In this document: piece by piece, positions 1-5,904 of the stretch
Numbering within the stretch: position 1 is the stretch's first letter
Layout: each line of letters opens with the position of its first letter
DNA from: Candidatus Hydrogenedentota bacterium
Lineage (GTDB): Bacteria > Hydrogenedentota > Hydrogenedentia > Hydrogenedentales > CAITNO01
DNA length: 9,452 nt
Reading direction: 5' to 3'
Assembly: GCA_007124105.1 (NCBI GenBank)
Contig: SLFT01000407.1
Coordinates: forward strand, 1 to 9,452
Translations under genes and position numbers: made by a program
Notes under the pieces: generated by a model
Told to the model about the DNA's origin: nothing
The model's input: the letters and a program-made list of their open reading frames with translations, nothing else
Databases searched by the model: none

Positions 1-168
1 GAAACAACCGGCGAGGGTGAAGACCACATAGAAGGCGAGAGTACAGAAGGGGAAAGCGAAGGCGAGGAGCAACCTGCTGAAGGTGAAACAACCGGCGAGG
101 GTGAAGACCACATAGAAGGCGAGAGTACAGAAGGGGAAAGCGAAGGCGAGGAGCAACCTGCTGAAGGT
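1..168 (+). repeat. Perfect 84-bp tandem repeat coding for 28-residue Glu/Gly-rich units
   Basis: Bases 1-84 and 85-168 are identical, and the array may extend left of the window. Each unit encodes 28 residues rich in EGE triplets, with the internal landmarks TTGEGEDHIEGES and EEQPAEG. A degenerate continuation (GETEGETSGES, EEEEQPAEGE) runs to about 310. Identity at the DNA level, including wobble positions, points to recent duplication or homogenisation. It is also a place where copy number could vary and where short-read assembly could collapse copies. Confidence 0.95.
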
Positions 169-657
169 GAAACTGAAGGCGAGACCTCTGGCGAAAGCGA
201 GATAACAGACGGCGAAACAGTCGAAGGTGAAGCGGGAACTGAGGAGGAAGAGCAACCTGCAGAAGGTGAGGACGCGTCCGACGATATAGGCGGTGAACCC
301 GAAGAAGGTGAAACCCTTACGCCAGCGGATATTGCACAAGCGCTTCTTGACGCCTTTGAAGACAGTGATATTGACGGAGACGGCCTCCTGAGTTTCGAGG
401 AAGCGCGCCTGGCTCTGCCGGAATTGACGCGCGCGCAGTTTGACGCTCTGGATACCAATGCTGACGGTATGCTCTGTCGAGACGAGCTCATTGCGGCACT
501 TGAAGAACCGCAAGAAAGATGCGGCTGTCTTCGTGGTTGCAACAACGATATAACAACCGGCAGAGAAGCCGTCAAGCGCATGCTGGGCAACTGGCTGCTT
601 CTTGGATTGAGCATGCTGGTATTGCTGTCTGTAACTGCCGCGAGAAAGCCGGTTTAG
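1..657 (+). CDS. C-terminal part of acidic-repeat, EF-hand surface protein with Cys/TM/basic C-terminal tail (5' end outside window)
   Basis: The frame is open from base 1 to the TAG at 655-657, so this is the last 218 codons of a longer protein. Roughly the first 100 residues are Glu/Gly-rich and include two identical 28-residue units. Two canonical EF-hand calcium loops follow: DIDGDGLLSFEE (367-402) and DTNADGMLCRDE (451-486), both with acidic or Asn ligands at 1, 3 and 5, Gly at 6 and Glu at 12. This pairing resembles dockerin or calmodulin-type EF modules. The end is tripartite: CGCLRGC (520-540), a hydrophobic helix of about 20 residues (about 580-640), then RKPV. Such an architecture suggests an exported protein held in the membrane or processed by a C-terminal sorting system, in the manner of MYXO-CTERM or PEP-CTERM tails, though I cannot assign it to a named class. 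An internal TTG at 424 is not the start, because the repeats upstream are in the same frame. The function of the missing N-terminal part is unknown. Confidence 0.85.
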   Translation, partial: ETTGEGEDHIEGESTEGESEGEEQPAEGETTGEGEDHIEGESTEGESEGEEQPAEGETEGETSGESEITDGETVEGEAGTEEEEQPAEGEDASDDIGGEPEEGETLTPADIAQALLDAFEDSDIDGDGLLSFEEARLALPELTRAQFDALDTNADGMLCRDELIAALEEPQERCGCLRGCNNDITTGREAVKRMLGNWLLLGLSMLVLLSVTAARKPV

Positions 658-658
658 C

Positions 659-672
659 CGTAACTGTCTACC
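659..672 (+). repeat. Solitary copy of the CGTAACTGTCTACC dispersed motif
   Basis: CGTAACTGTCTACC begins one base after the stop codon of the EF-hand protein. The same 14 bases occur in reverse complement at 9358-9371, and the first 12 occur again at 9260-9271 as the ends of a MITE-like element. No inverted partner is visible nearby, so this may be a solo or decayed end of the same element family. Confidence 0.6.
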
Positions 673-770
673 GATGCCTGTTTCGGTGCCGAGGCAATGA
701 AATCTGGGCCAGTCACTCATGAGCCTCAAGGCGCCACCGTGAACAACGAAGATATGGAGGCGCATCGTCT

Positions 771-820
771 GACACCGTCCGACATCGTCCAACATCGTCC
801 AACAATGTCCAACAATGTCC
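771..820 (+). repeat. 10-bp tandem micro-array (five copies, consensus RACAHYGTCC)
   Basis: Five consecutive decamers (gacaccgtcc, gacatcgtcc, aacatcgtcc, aacaatgtcc, aacaatgtcc) fill the spacer between two convergent genes. Neighbouring units differ by 0-2 bases. The 10-bp step is close to one DNA helical turn, so repeated motifs would face the same side of the helix. No open frame of note crosses it. Function is unknown; a slippage-generated satellite is the simplest explanation. Confidence 0.85.
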
Positions 821-860
821 GCCTGCCTACCGATTACGGCTCCCGTGTTTTCGAGCGGTC

Positions 861-2930
861 TTACAGTTCATCAGGCGGCGGATAAATAGAATGGTAGGCG
901 GCGTAATTTGCGAGCACTACCTTCACATAATGATTGGTCTCGCCGAAAGGGATGGCCTCCACAAACTCTTCGAGGCTGTGGTTTGCAAAACGCGCGCGCC
1001 AGCGGTCGCAATTGCCGGGGCCGGCGTTGTACGAAGCCAATGCGTAGACCATGTTCTGTTGCGAGCGGTCCAGCATACGCCGCAGATATACCGCGCCCAG
1101 CAGGATTGAGTTTCGCGGCGATTTCAAGTGCCGTACATGGTCGGCGGTGACGCGCGCGTCCACATCTCCCAGCCATTTCGCGGTGGCCGGCATCAATTGC
1201 AGTACGCCTGTGGCCCCTGCGTGGGATACCACCCCGGCGCGAAAGGTGCTCTCCTGTCGCGCAATGGCCAGCACGAGATAGGGGTCGAGGTCGAGCTTTT
1301 TTGAAATCGCCTGAACCTTGTCCCAATAAGCCAGCGGATAATCCACCCGGAGCCGGGCAATGGAACGGGCATCGCCTTCAATACCCCAGTCGCGATCATT
1401 GACAAACTGGTGAAGGGTATGCATGAACCCGGCATCAGCGATGACGGGGAACCAGTGTTTTTCCAGCGAAGCGGGTATGGTGGTAATCAGATACAGCGCT
1501 TCCCATTCGCCTTCTTCGAGCCCATGCATCCCGAAGAAGCGAAGCCGTTGGTACGCGTCCTGGTGCGCAATCAGCCCCCCCCTCATCCACTGGTTCCCAA
1601 ATTCAATTTGGGAACCAGTGGATGGGGTATCCAGTGCGGCGGGCATAGGCTGGACAAATGGGTCTGTACTGGTTACGCGTAGCGACCGTCCGGAAGCGTT
1701 GGCGGGCGCGTGTTTCTGCAATGCGCGATGGGCATAAAAATGGCCAAAACCCACATTGGCTGCGCGTCGCAAATACGCGTCGCGACGTTCCGTGTCCTGT
1801 TTCGCTTCAGCCATTTGCGCCGCGCGATAATACCCCTCGGCGGTAAACCGACCCTGTGGAAACAGACGGCCCAACTCATCATAGCGCTCGAATGCGTCGC
1901 TTATATTGCCTGTTTCACGGGCGTGGCCGGCCAGATAGAAGAGCGACCGGGGAGCGCGCACATGTTCGGGATGGCGATCAACCAGCTGCCGGTACATACG
2001 CAATGCGGCCGCCTTGTTCGGAAGCGCCTCGTAGCGCTCGGACAACCACCAGTAGACATCGCCCGCGTCGCGTCCGCCGGGGAAATGCTCGGAGAGCAGT
2101 CGCGCCAACATCTCCGAAACCTCATAGCGCTGGTTGCCCGCCTGTTCGCGCGCCGTCAACATCAGCCACACGCGCGCCCACAGGTTGTCCTGGTTTCCGC
2201 GAAGCAACGCATCGAGATGTTCCCGCGCATTGGCCAGGTCCGTCTGCGCGCCCGCCAGTATCATGTCCAGAGTCAACAACGGCACTGGCACATCCTCGGG
2301 ACCGCACAATATTACGTCCTCCCGGCCCATGGCCTCGCGCGCCTCGCGAAGGTTGCCCGAACGCGCCAGCCCGTACACGCCCCAGACGCGGTCGGATTGT
2401 TCCGGCGACTTCAGCAGTTGCCGCGCGGCGTCGCGACGGGGCGCAACATAGATGGTGGTGGCGGCAATGTGTCGGAACCAGGCAAAGCCCTCGTGTTCCA
2501 CGCCGGGCGTCTGTAAGGCGTTTTCGGCGGCGTTCCAGGCGAAGCTGTCAAGAAACCACGGCATCGGCTCCAGTCCGGCGAGCGTGCTGTTGTAATATAC
2601 GCGCGCCTGGTCCCGGCGCTGCTGTTCACGATACATCCGGGCCAGCCGCATCGCCGCAAGTCGCATCCAGGGCCCCTCCGGATATTCCGCCATAACATGC
2701 TTGAATAGCGCTTCGGCTTCTTCTGTGTCGCCCGCGGCATGATGATTTTTCCCGGCGCGCAACAGGGCATAGGGCCGCAGTATTTCGGATTGGTCGGCGC
2801 ATTCCCGAAACAGCTTTGCCGCGTTGTCATGCATTTGCGCGCGTTCCGACTGGTCGCCGGAAAGAAACAGCGTTGCGCCCTCGCATTCAGGAAACACAGC
2901 GCCTAAAGTCATCAGCAGCACCATCAACAT
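861..2930 (-). CDS. Secreted lytic murein transglycosylase, Slt70-like, with helical/TPR N-terminal region
   Basis: The 689-aa product should cleave the MurNAc-GlcNAc bond of peptidoglycan, forming 1,6-anhydroMurNAc, in the periplasm. The C-terminal family-1 SLT domain (about 545-689) is complete: catalytic Glu560 in ARQEST, GATGVLQLMPATA (572-584), ALASYNAGPG (630-639) and the terminal PFGETNHYVKVVLANY block. Residues about 30-400 are TPR-like helical repeats, as in the doughnut of Slt70. The start ATG has AAGGGA 8 nt upstream, and an in-frame TAA lies five codons upstream, so no earlier start is possible. The N-terminus (MLMVLLMTLGAVF) is hydrophobic and signal-peptide-like but lacks the usual basic residues. 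The linker at 435-450 is encoded by a 47-bp palindrome and ends in a G8 tract. The gene is monocistronic or follows the 576-aa gene on the same strand across a 362-bp spacer that contains a terminator. Confidence 0.93.
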   Translation of the reverse strand: MLMVLLMTLGAVFPECEGATLFLSGDQSERAQMHDNAAKLFRECADQSEILRPYALLRAGKNHHAAGDTEEAEALFKHVMAEYPEGPWMRLAAMRLARMYREQQRRDQARVYYNSTLAGLEPMPWFLDSFAWNAAENALQTPGVEHEGFAWFRHIAATTIYVAPRRDAARQLLKSPEQSDRVWGVYGLARSGNLREAREAMGREDVILCGPEDVPVPLLTLDMILAGAQTDLANAREHLDALLRGNQDNLWARVWLMLTAREQAGNQRYEVSEMLARLLSEHFPGGRDAGDVYWWLSERYEALPNKAAALRMYRQLVDRHPEHVRAPRSLFYLAGHARETGNISDAFERYDELGRLFPQGRFTAEGYYRAAQMAEAKQDTERRDAYLRRAANVGFGHFYAHRALQKHAPANASGRSLRVTSTDPFVQPMPAALDTPSTGSQIEFGNQWMRGGLIAHQDAYQRLRFFGMHGLEEGEWEALYLITTIPASLEKHWFPVIADAGFMHTLHQFVNDRDWGIEGDARSIARLRVDYPLAYWDKVQAISKKLDLDPYLVLAIARQESTFRAGVVSHAGATGVLQLMPATAKWLGDVDARVTADHVRHLKSPRNSILLGAVYLRRMLDRSQQNMVYALASYNAGPGNCDRWRARFANHSLEEFVEAIPFGETNHYVKVVLANYAAYHSIYPPPDEL
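1581..1627. repeat. 47-bp near-perfect palindrome inside the transglycosylase coding sequence
   Basis: The left arm CATCCACTGGTTCCCAAATT (1584-1603) is exactly the reverse complement of 1605-1624 around a single central C at 1604. One T/G mismatch (1583/1625) is followed by two more C/G pairs, giving 23-bp arms. It is read in frame as residues 435-450 (core SQIEFGNQW) in the linker before the SLT domain. GGTTCCCAA...TTGGGAACC palindromes look like dispersed REP/RPE-type elements I have seen in varied bacteria, but this is recollection and only one copy lies in this window. Confidence 0.9.
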
Positions 2931-2987
2931 AAAAAATTTCCCTTAACCCGGATATTTCACCAGGTTTCGTTGTTCGCCTTTTCAGTG

Positions 2988-2999
2988 ATTTGCGCAAAT
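2988..2999. promoter_or_regulatory. Candidate operator: 12-bp palindrome ATTTGCGCAAAT
   Basis: ATTTGCGCAAAT is a perfect palindrome about 58 bp upstream of the transglycosylase start codon. Its core TTGCGCAA recurs as GTTGCGCAAC at 3270-3279 in the same spacer. The position fits an operator, but no regulator is known and chance in GC-biased DNA cannot be excluded. Confidence 0.3.
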
Positions 3000-3080
3000 A
3001 CGACGCGCGCTTGTTCCTTATTTGATTGCGTTTAACACACAGGCAAGCAACACGCATACTGACGCGCTCCTTGATAACGA

Positions 3081-3108
3081 AAACAAAAAGCGCAAGTATG
3101 ACTTGCGC
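3081..3108 (-). terminator. Rho-independent terminator on the minus strand
   Basis: Read on the minus strand, GCGCAAG and CTTGCGC (3090-3096 and 3102-3108) form a perfect 7-bp stem with a 5-nt loop, followed at once by TTTTTGTTTT. This is the classic intrinsic terminator layout. It lies about 185 bp after the stop of the 576-aa gene and upstream of the transglycosylase gene, so it would separate their transcripts. Confidence 0.75.
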
Positions 3109-3292
3109 ATAGACAACGCCAACAGCGTTTCAATCGTCTTTTGGGGGAAGGGGCGCATTAAAAGCGCGGCAGTTTACATTCACAGCAGGCGCGGCCTTTT
3201 CAACGAGAACGAACTATTGCCGACCATCACGACATCAAGCGTTTCTATGCGCACACAAAATACCTGTTCGTTGCGCAACAAAGCGCCCTGGC

Positions 3293-5023
3293 TTATCGTT
3301 CAAAAGACAAAGCGGGCACATCACCGTCCAGTTGAGGCCAGGCGTCATAATCGCGGTCCAGCGTCATACCGTTGTCCGAGACCATAACCCAGGTTCCCTT
3401 AGGGGCATGAGGATCATATTCGAGCCTGCGCCCATCGGGCCAGGTAAATTGTCGTTGCAACCGACCAGCATCTGGATTCTGAACATTGATGGCGGCAAGA
3501 ACAGCCTCGGGCGTATCGCCGTCATCTGGGAAGAGCGTGATAATTCCCAAGTTCGCCACGCTATAGACGCCTATAAGCGGCGAGTCCGCGGCTGCGCCCC
3601 TGAACATTCGCCAGCCCGCCGACTCGGCGAGCGCCGCGTACCGCTCCGGCACGGATACCGGCGCGTTGGCAACGGCAAAACGGCGGTATACACCGGTATT
3701 ATTCCACTCACGCCAATGACCGCGTCCCGGTATGTGAAAACACTGTTGCGCGTCTGTTTCGCCGTCGCCGAGCAGCAAGGTTACCGGACGCGCCACTATG
3801 CGCGACCGCCAGCCGCGATTCGCGCCGCCGGCGCTCAACAGATAGCCCGGGCCGCCGCTGTACAATTCTGGACACGCGGACGCGCCGCGCCCAAAACGCG
3901 CAAAATAATGCTCGGGCTTGTCCAGCGTCCACCGTCGCACGTCTGCGGGAATCTGATAAGGAAGCAGTTCGGCCAGCAAAGTGGCGACCTGAAACGCGCC
4001 AGGCGCAGAGTCGCCATTCAACGCGGCATCCCTGTCCGCCGCCCATATACGCATGAATGCTGTGTGCGGATCCGCGTGCATCGAAGTGATGGAGGCCCGT
4101 TCATATTGACGACGAAACGGCGGGTTGCGCCGCAAATCAAGACTGCCCAGGGCATATTGCAGGTTCAGTATATCAAGCAGATACCTGGCCGTCAGCCGTA
4201 TCTCGGACGCGTCCGGATAGGCCTCAAGATTCATCAGGGCATGAAGCGTAAATCTGATATAGGGTCTCGAATTAAACTCGTACACGCCTTCGTGCAGCAT
4301 TTCCTCCAGGTATTCAATCAACCAGGTCTCAAGCCCGTTCTCTTGATTGTTATAACGCGGGTCTGTCCGTTGCGCCGCCGTGCCATGCGTGGCCAGCCAT
4401 TGGTTCTTCAAATAGCGGCTGCCCTCTGTCATTAAATGGTGGTTTTCCGTGTCAAGGACAAGGCCGATGGTGCGCGGCGCGGCCTCCATTGGTTCGCCGC
4501 CGTCTTGATTCAGTAGAACGTCAAGCAGGTACTGTCTTGTTTCCGGATACAGCAGTTCGGGTTTATCGCCGAACATATACAGCAGGGTTGTAAGCGCAAC
4601 CAGCGCGAAATCGTAATCGCCGGCGTGCAACAGCCAGGAAGAACCCGCTCTTGCCGACGGACGCGCCGAACGCAGATAGCGGTTCACAGCGTCTATATCG
4701 GTGTTCTCCGCCAGTTTCACCAAGGCTATGTGCGCAGTGTGCGCGTTTAAGCGTCGCGACCGATCGGATAAATCGCGCGCGCTCCAGCGACGCAACACGA
4801 TGCCGCCCTCTGCCGTGGGCGCGGGCCGGGTGAACGGCGACCGCGCCGCAGTATCCATGGCCGGCATCTGATCGCCAAGCGGTATCGGATGGGTCTGATA
4901 ACGGCCTTCTCCAAACCAACAAGGGTCAACAAACGTCCACAGGGAAAGCAGCAATGCGGCGCCGGATATACCCAGCGGAAGTATCCAATGGGTAAATCCT
5001 TTTGGTGTACAGTTTCTTGTCAT
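3293..5023 (-). CDS. Exported or membrane-anchored 576-aa protein, possibly an alpha/alpha-toroid (heparinase/alginate-lyase-like) carbohydrate-active protein
   Basis: The protein starts with a basic/polar stretch and a hydrophobic segment (about 12-32, LPLGISGAALLLSLW), read as a signal anchor or uncleaved signal peptide that places the rest outside the cytoplasm. AGGAAA lies 9 nt upstream of the ATG, supporting this start. Residues about 85-370 are helix-rich. They include DTENHHLM (191-198) and EFNSRPYIRFTLHALMNLEAY (249-269), reminiscent of the Asn/His and Tyr motifs of toroid-fold polysaccharide lyases and related uncharacterised families. From about 385 onwards, Gly/aromatic-rich strands (GGPGYLLSAGG, TWVMVSDNG) suggest a beta-sandwich, as in such lyases. 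The family link rests on layout and short motifs only. A role in cell-envelope or exopolysaccharide metabolism fits the neighbouring transglycosylase but is inference. Confidence 0.85.
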   Translation of the reverse strand: MTRNCTPKGFTHWILPLGISGAALLLSLWTFVDPCWFGEGRYQTHPIPLGDQMPAMDTAARSPFTRPAPTAEGGIVLRRWSARDLSDRSRRLNAHTAHIALVKLAENTDIDAVNRYLRSARPSARAGSSWLLHAGDYDFALVALTTLLYMFGDKPELLYPETRQYLLDVLLNQDGGEPMEAAPRTIGLVLDTENHHLMTEGSRYLKNQWLATHGTAAQRTDPRYNNQENGLETWLIEYLEEMLHEGVYEFNSRPYIRFTLHALMNLEAYPDASEIRLTARYLLDILNLQYALGSLDLRRNPPFRRQYERASITSMHADPHTAFMRIWAADRDAALNGDSAPGAFQVATLLAELLPYQIPADVRRWTLDKPEHYFARFGRGASACPELYSGGPGYLLSAGGANRGWRSRIVARPVTLLLGDGETDAQQCFHIPGRGHWREWNNTGVYRRFAVANAPVSVPERYAALAESAGWRMFRGAAADSPLIGVYSVANLGIITLFPDDGDTPEAVLAAINVQNPDAGRLQRQFTWPDGRRLEYDPHAPKGTWVMVSDNGMTLDRDYDAWPQLDGDVPALSFER

Positions 5024-5095
5024 ACGGCAACGTTTCCTCGTAGCAGTCTAAAGCGGGTAGCCCCGCAATCCAGAAGTAAAGCCGCTCTTTTTCTC

Positions 5096-5140
5096 ATAAG
5101 TCCTATGTGTCCTATAAGTCCCATACATCCTACGGGACCG
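5096..5140 (+). repeat. 9-bp tandem micro-array (about five units, consensus ATAAGTCCT)
   Basis: Successive units are ataagtcct, atgtgtcct, ataagtccc, atacatcct and the divergent acgggaccg. The array sits just upstream of the 576-aa gene. It shares the GTCC core with the 10-bp array at 771-820 but has a different period. Confidence 0.75.
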
Positions 5141-5253
5141 CAAAAGCGGGGCCAGTCGCTGATGACGCTTCACGTCCCTGATAGACTGTGAAAAAGTGGC
5201 CGGAGCAGGATGCTCGGGCCATATTGAGACTAAATGTTTCAGAGCAGCGCAGT

Positions 5254-5469
5254 CTACGCTCGCTGTCCAGCGTTCAGTCGTTCCCGTGCGCTGGCGTCAG
5301 TCCTTGTTTTTGCGGCCAAACCGGCCTGCCATGCGGCCACTGTGATGTGACCCGTCTGAACAGCCCTTTGTTTCATCAGTTCCGTTGGCGCGGCGGCCGT
5401 TTTCTTTTGACGGGAAAGATAACGTAGAATAGGCACAAGGTCTTGATGGAGCTGGTACAGCAGCTTCAT
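5254..5469 (-). CDS. Possible small hypothetical protein (about 71 aa) or gene remnant
   Basis: On the minus strand an ATG near 5469 opens a frame starting MKLLYQLHQDLVPILRYLSR, with an amphipathic helical character, and ending at 5254. The open frame extends further upstream to 5583, but that extension overlaps the start of the first operon gene. Codon choice looks plausible for coding, but I recognise no family and see no clear ribosome-binding site. It could be a remnant of a larger gene or chance. Confidence 0.2.
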   Translation of the reverse strand: MKLLYQLHQDLVPILRYLSRQKKTAAAPTELMKQRAVQTGHITVAAWQAGLAAKTRTDASARERLNAGQRA

Positions 5470-5544
5470 GGCATCTATTTGCTTGCGTTGTCCCGTTGAG
5501 AACCTTTTCCCGCAGGAAACGCGGATGGCATCAGGAATCGTGGA

Positions 5545-5904
5545 ATGAACTTGGAACAGCTCGCACAGGAAATCGGGGCGCACATAGAAACGCCTGCGAC
5601 CCCAGAACGCGCAGATATAGAGCGCGTGTATGCGGGCGATCGCATGAGCGATCTGCTGGGAGCGGCATCAGAGCGCACATTGCTGGCAACACATATCGCC
5701 AATTGCGGCCTGTTGCGTCTTATCGAGTTGATGGATGTACCCGCGATATGCTTCGCGAACGGCGCAACGCCCGATCCTGCCGTGGTTGAGGCGGCGCGTG
5801 AAACAGGGACGGCGCTGCTTGTCTCCCCCTGGGATTTATACGAGACCTGTGGACGCCTGTATGCGGCGCTGAACCATGAAAAACAGAGGGCCGCGCCGTC
5901 ATGA
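5545..5904 (+). CDS. DRTGG-domain-like protein, first copy
   Basis: This 119-aa cytoplasmic protein resembles the small DRTGG-domain proteins encoded beside [FeFe]-hydrogenase genes; the domain is named after a motif also found in HPr-kinase-like and phosphotransacetylase-associated proteins. The pattern is YAGDRMSDLLG (29-39), a hydrophobic strand THIANCGLLRLIELMDVPAICFANG (49-73), and LVSPWDLYETCGRLY (92-106). The literal DRTGG is absent; the AGDRMSDLL turn occupies the corresponding place. It is homologous in layout to the second copy at 7484-7837. AGGA lies 8 nt before the ATG, and this is the first gene of the operon. Its stop overlaps the next start in ATGA. A ligand-binding or protein-interaction role is likely, but no reaction is known. 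Confidence 0.82.
   Translation: MNLEQLAQEIGAHIETPATPERADIERVYAGDRMSDLLGAASERTLLATHIANCGLLRLIELMDVPAICFANGATPDPAVVEAARETGTALLVSPWDLYETCGRLYAALNHEKQRAAPS

Larger units (their letters stand above)
2931..3292. other. 362-bp intergenic spacer between two minus-strand genes
   Basis: No coding frame here is convincing on either strand; a plus-strand open frame beginning at 3022 lacks protein character and runs into the antisense of the next gene. The spacer is less GC-rich than its neighbours. It contains the ribosome-binding site of the transglycosylase gene (2939-2944), two TTGCGCAA palindromes, and a stem-loop plus T-run oriented as a minus-strand terminator. I could not pick a convincing -35/-10 pair for the transglycosylase gene. 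Confidence 0.6.
5024..5544. other. 521-bp divergent intergenic region
   Basis: This lies between the minus-strand 576-aa gene and the plus-strand signalling operon, so promoters for both should be here. It holds the AGGAAA ribosome-binding site of the minus gene (5033-5038), a 9-bp micro-array (5096-5140), a 17-bp motif shared with 706-722, a possible small minus-strand gene (5254-5469), and AGGA (5533-5536) before the first operon gene. No promoter hexamer pair was convincing. Confidence 0.6.

Noticed and set aside
771..820. CRISPR array
   Set aside because: The units are 10 bp and directly adjacent with no spacers, and no cas-like gene is present.
1710..2695. Long plus-strand open frames antisense to the transglycosylase gene (up to about 279 codons)
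   Set aside because: They lie fully opposite a gene with clear SLT and TPR-like motifs, are Arg/Pro/Ala/His-rich without domain character, and arise from the GC-rich third positions of the real gene.
3022..3387. 121-codon plus-strand frame in the 2931-3292 spacer
   Set aside because: It crosses the minus-strand terminator and runs into the antisense of the 576-aa gene, and the product has no domain-like features.
3332..4435. 367-codon plus-strand open frame antisense to the 576-aa gene
   Set aside because: The composition is shadow-like and basic, with no recognisable domain. The opposite strand has a good ribosome-binding site, a signal-like segment and structured motifs.
5188..5427. 79-codon plus-strand frame starting at a GTG in the divergent spacer
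   Set aside because: No recognisable motif, a Cys/Phe/Arg-rich composition without pattern, and no good ribosome-binding site.
5407..5430. Possible promoter TTGACG ... TAGAAT before the signalling operon
   Set aside because: The spacer between the hexamers is only 12 bp, too short for a standard sigma-70 promoter, and no better pairing was found.
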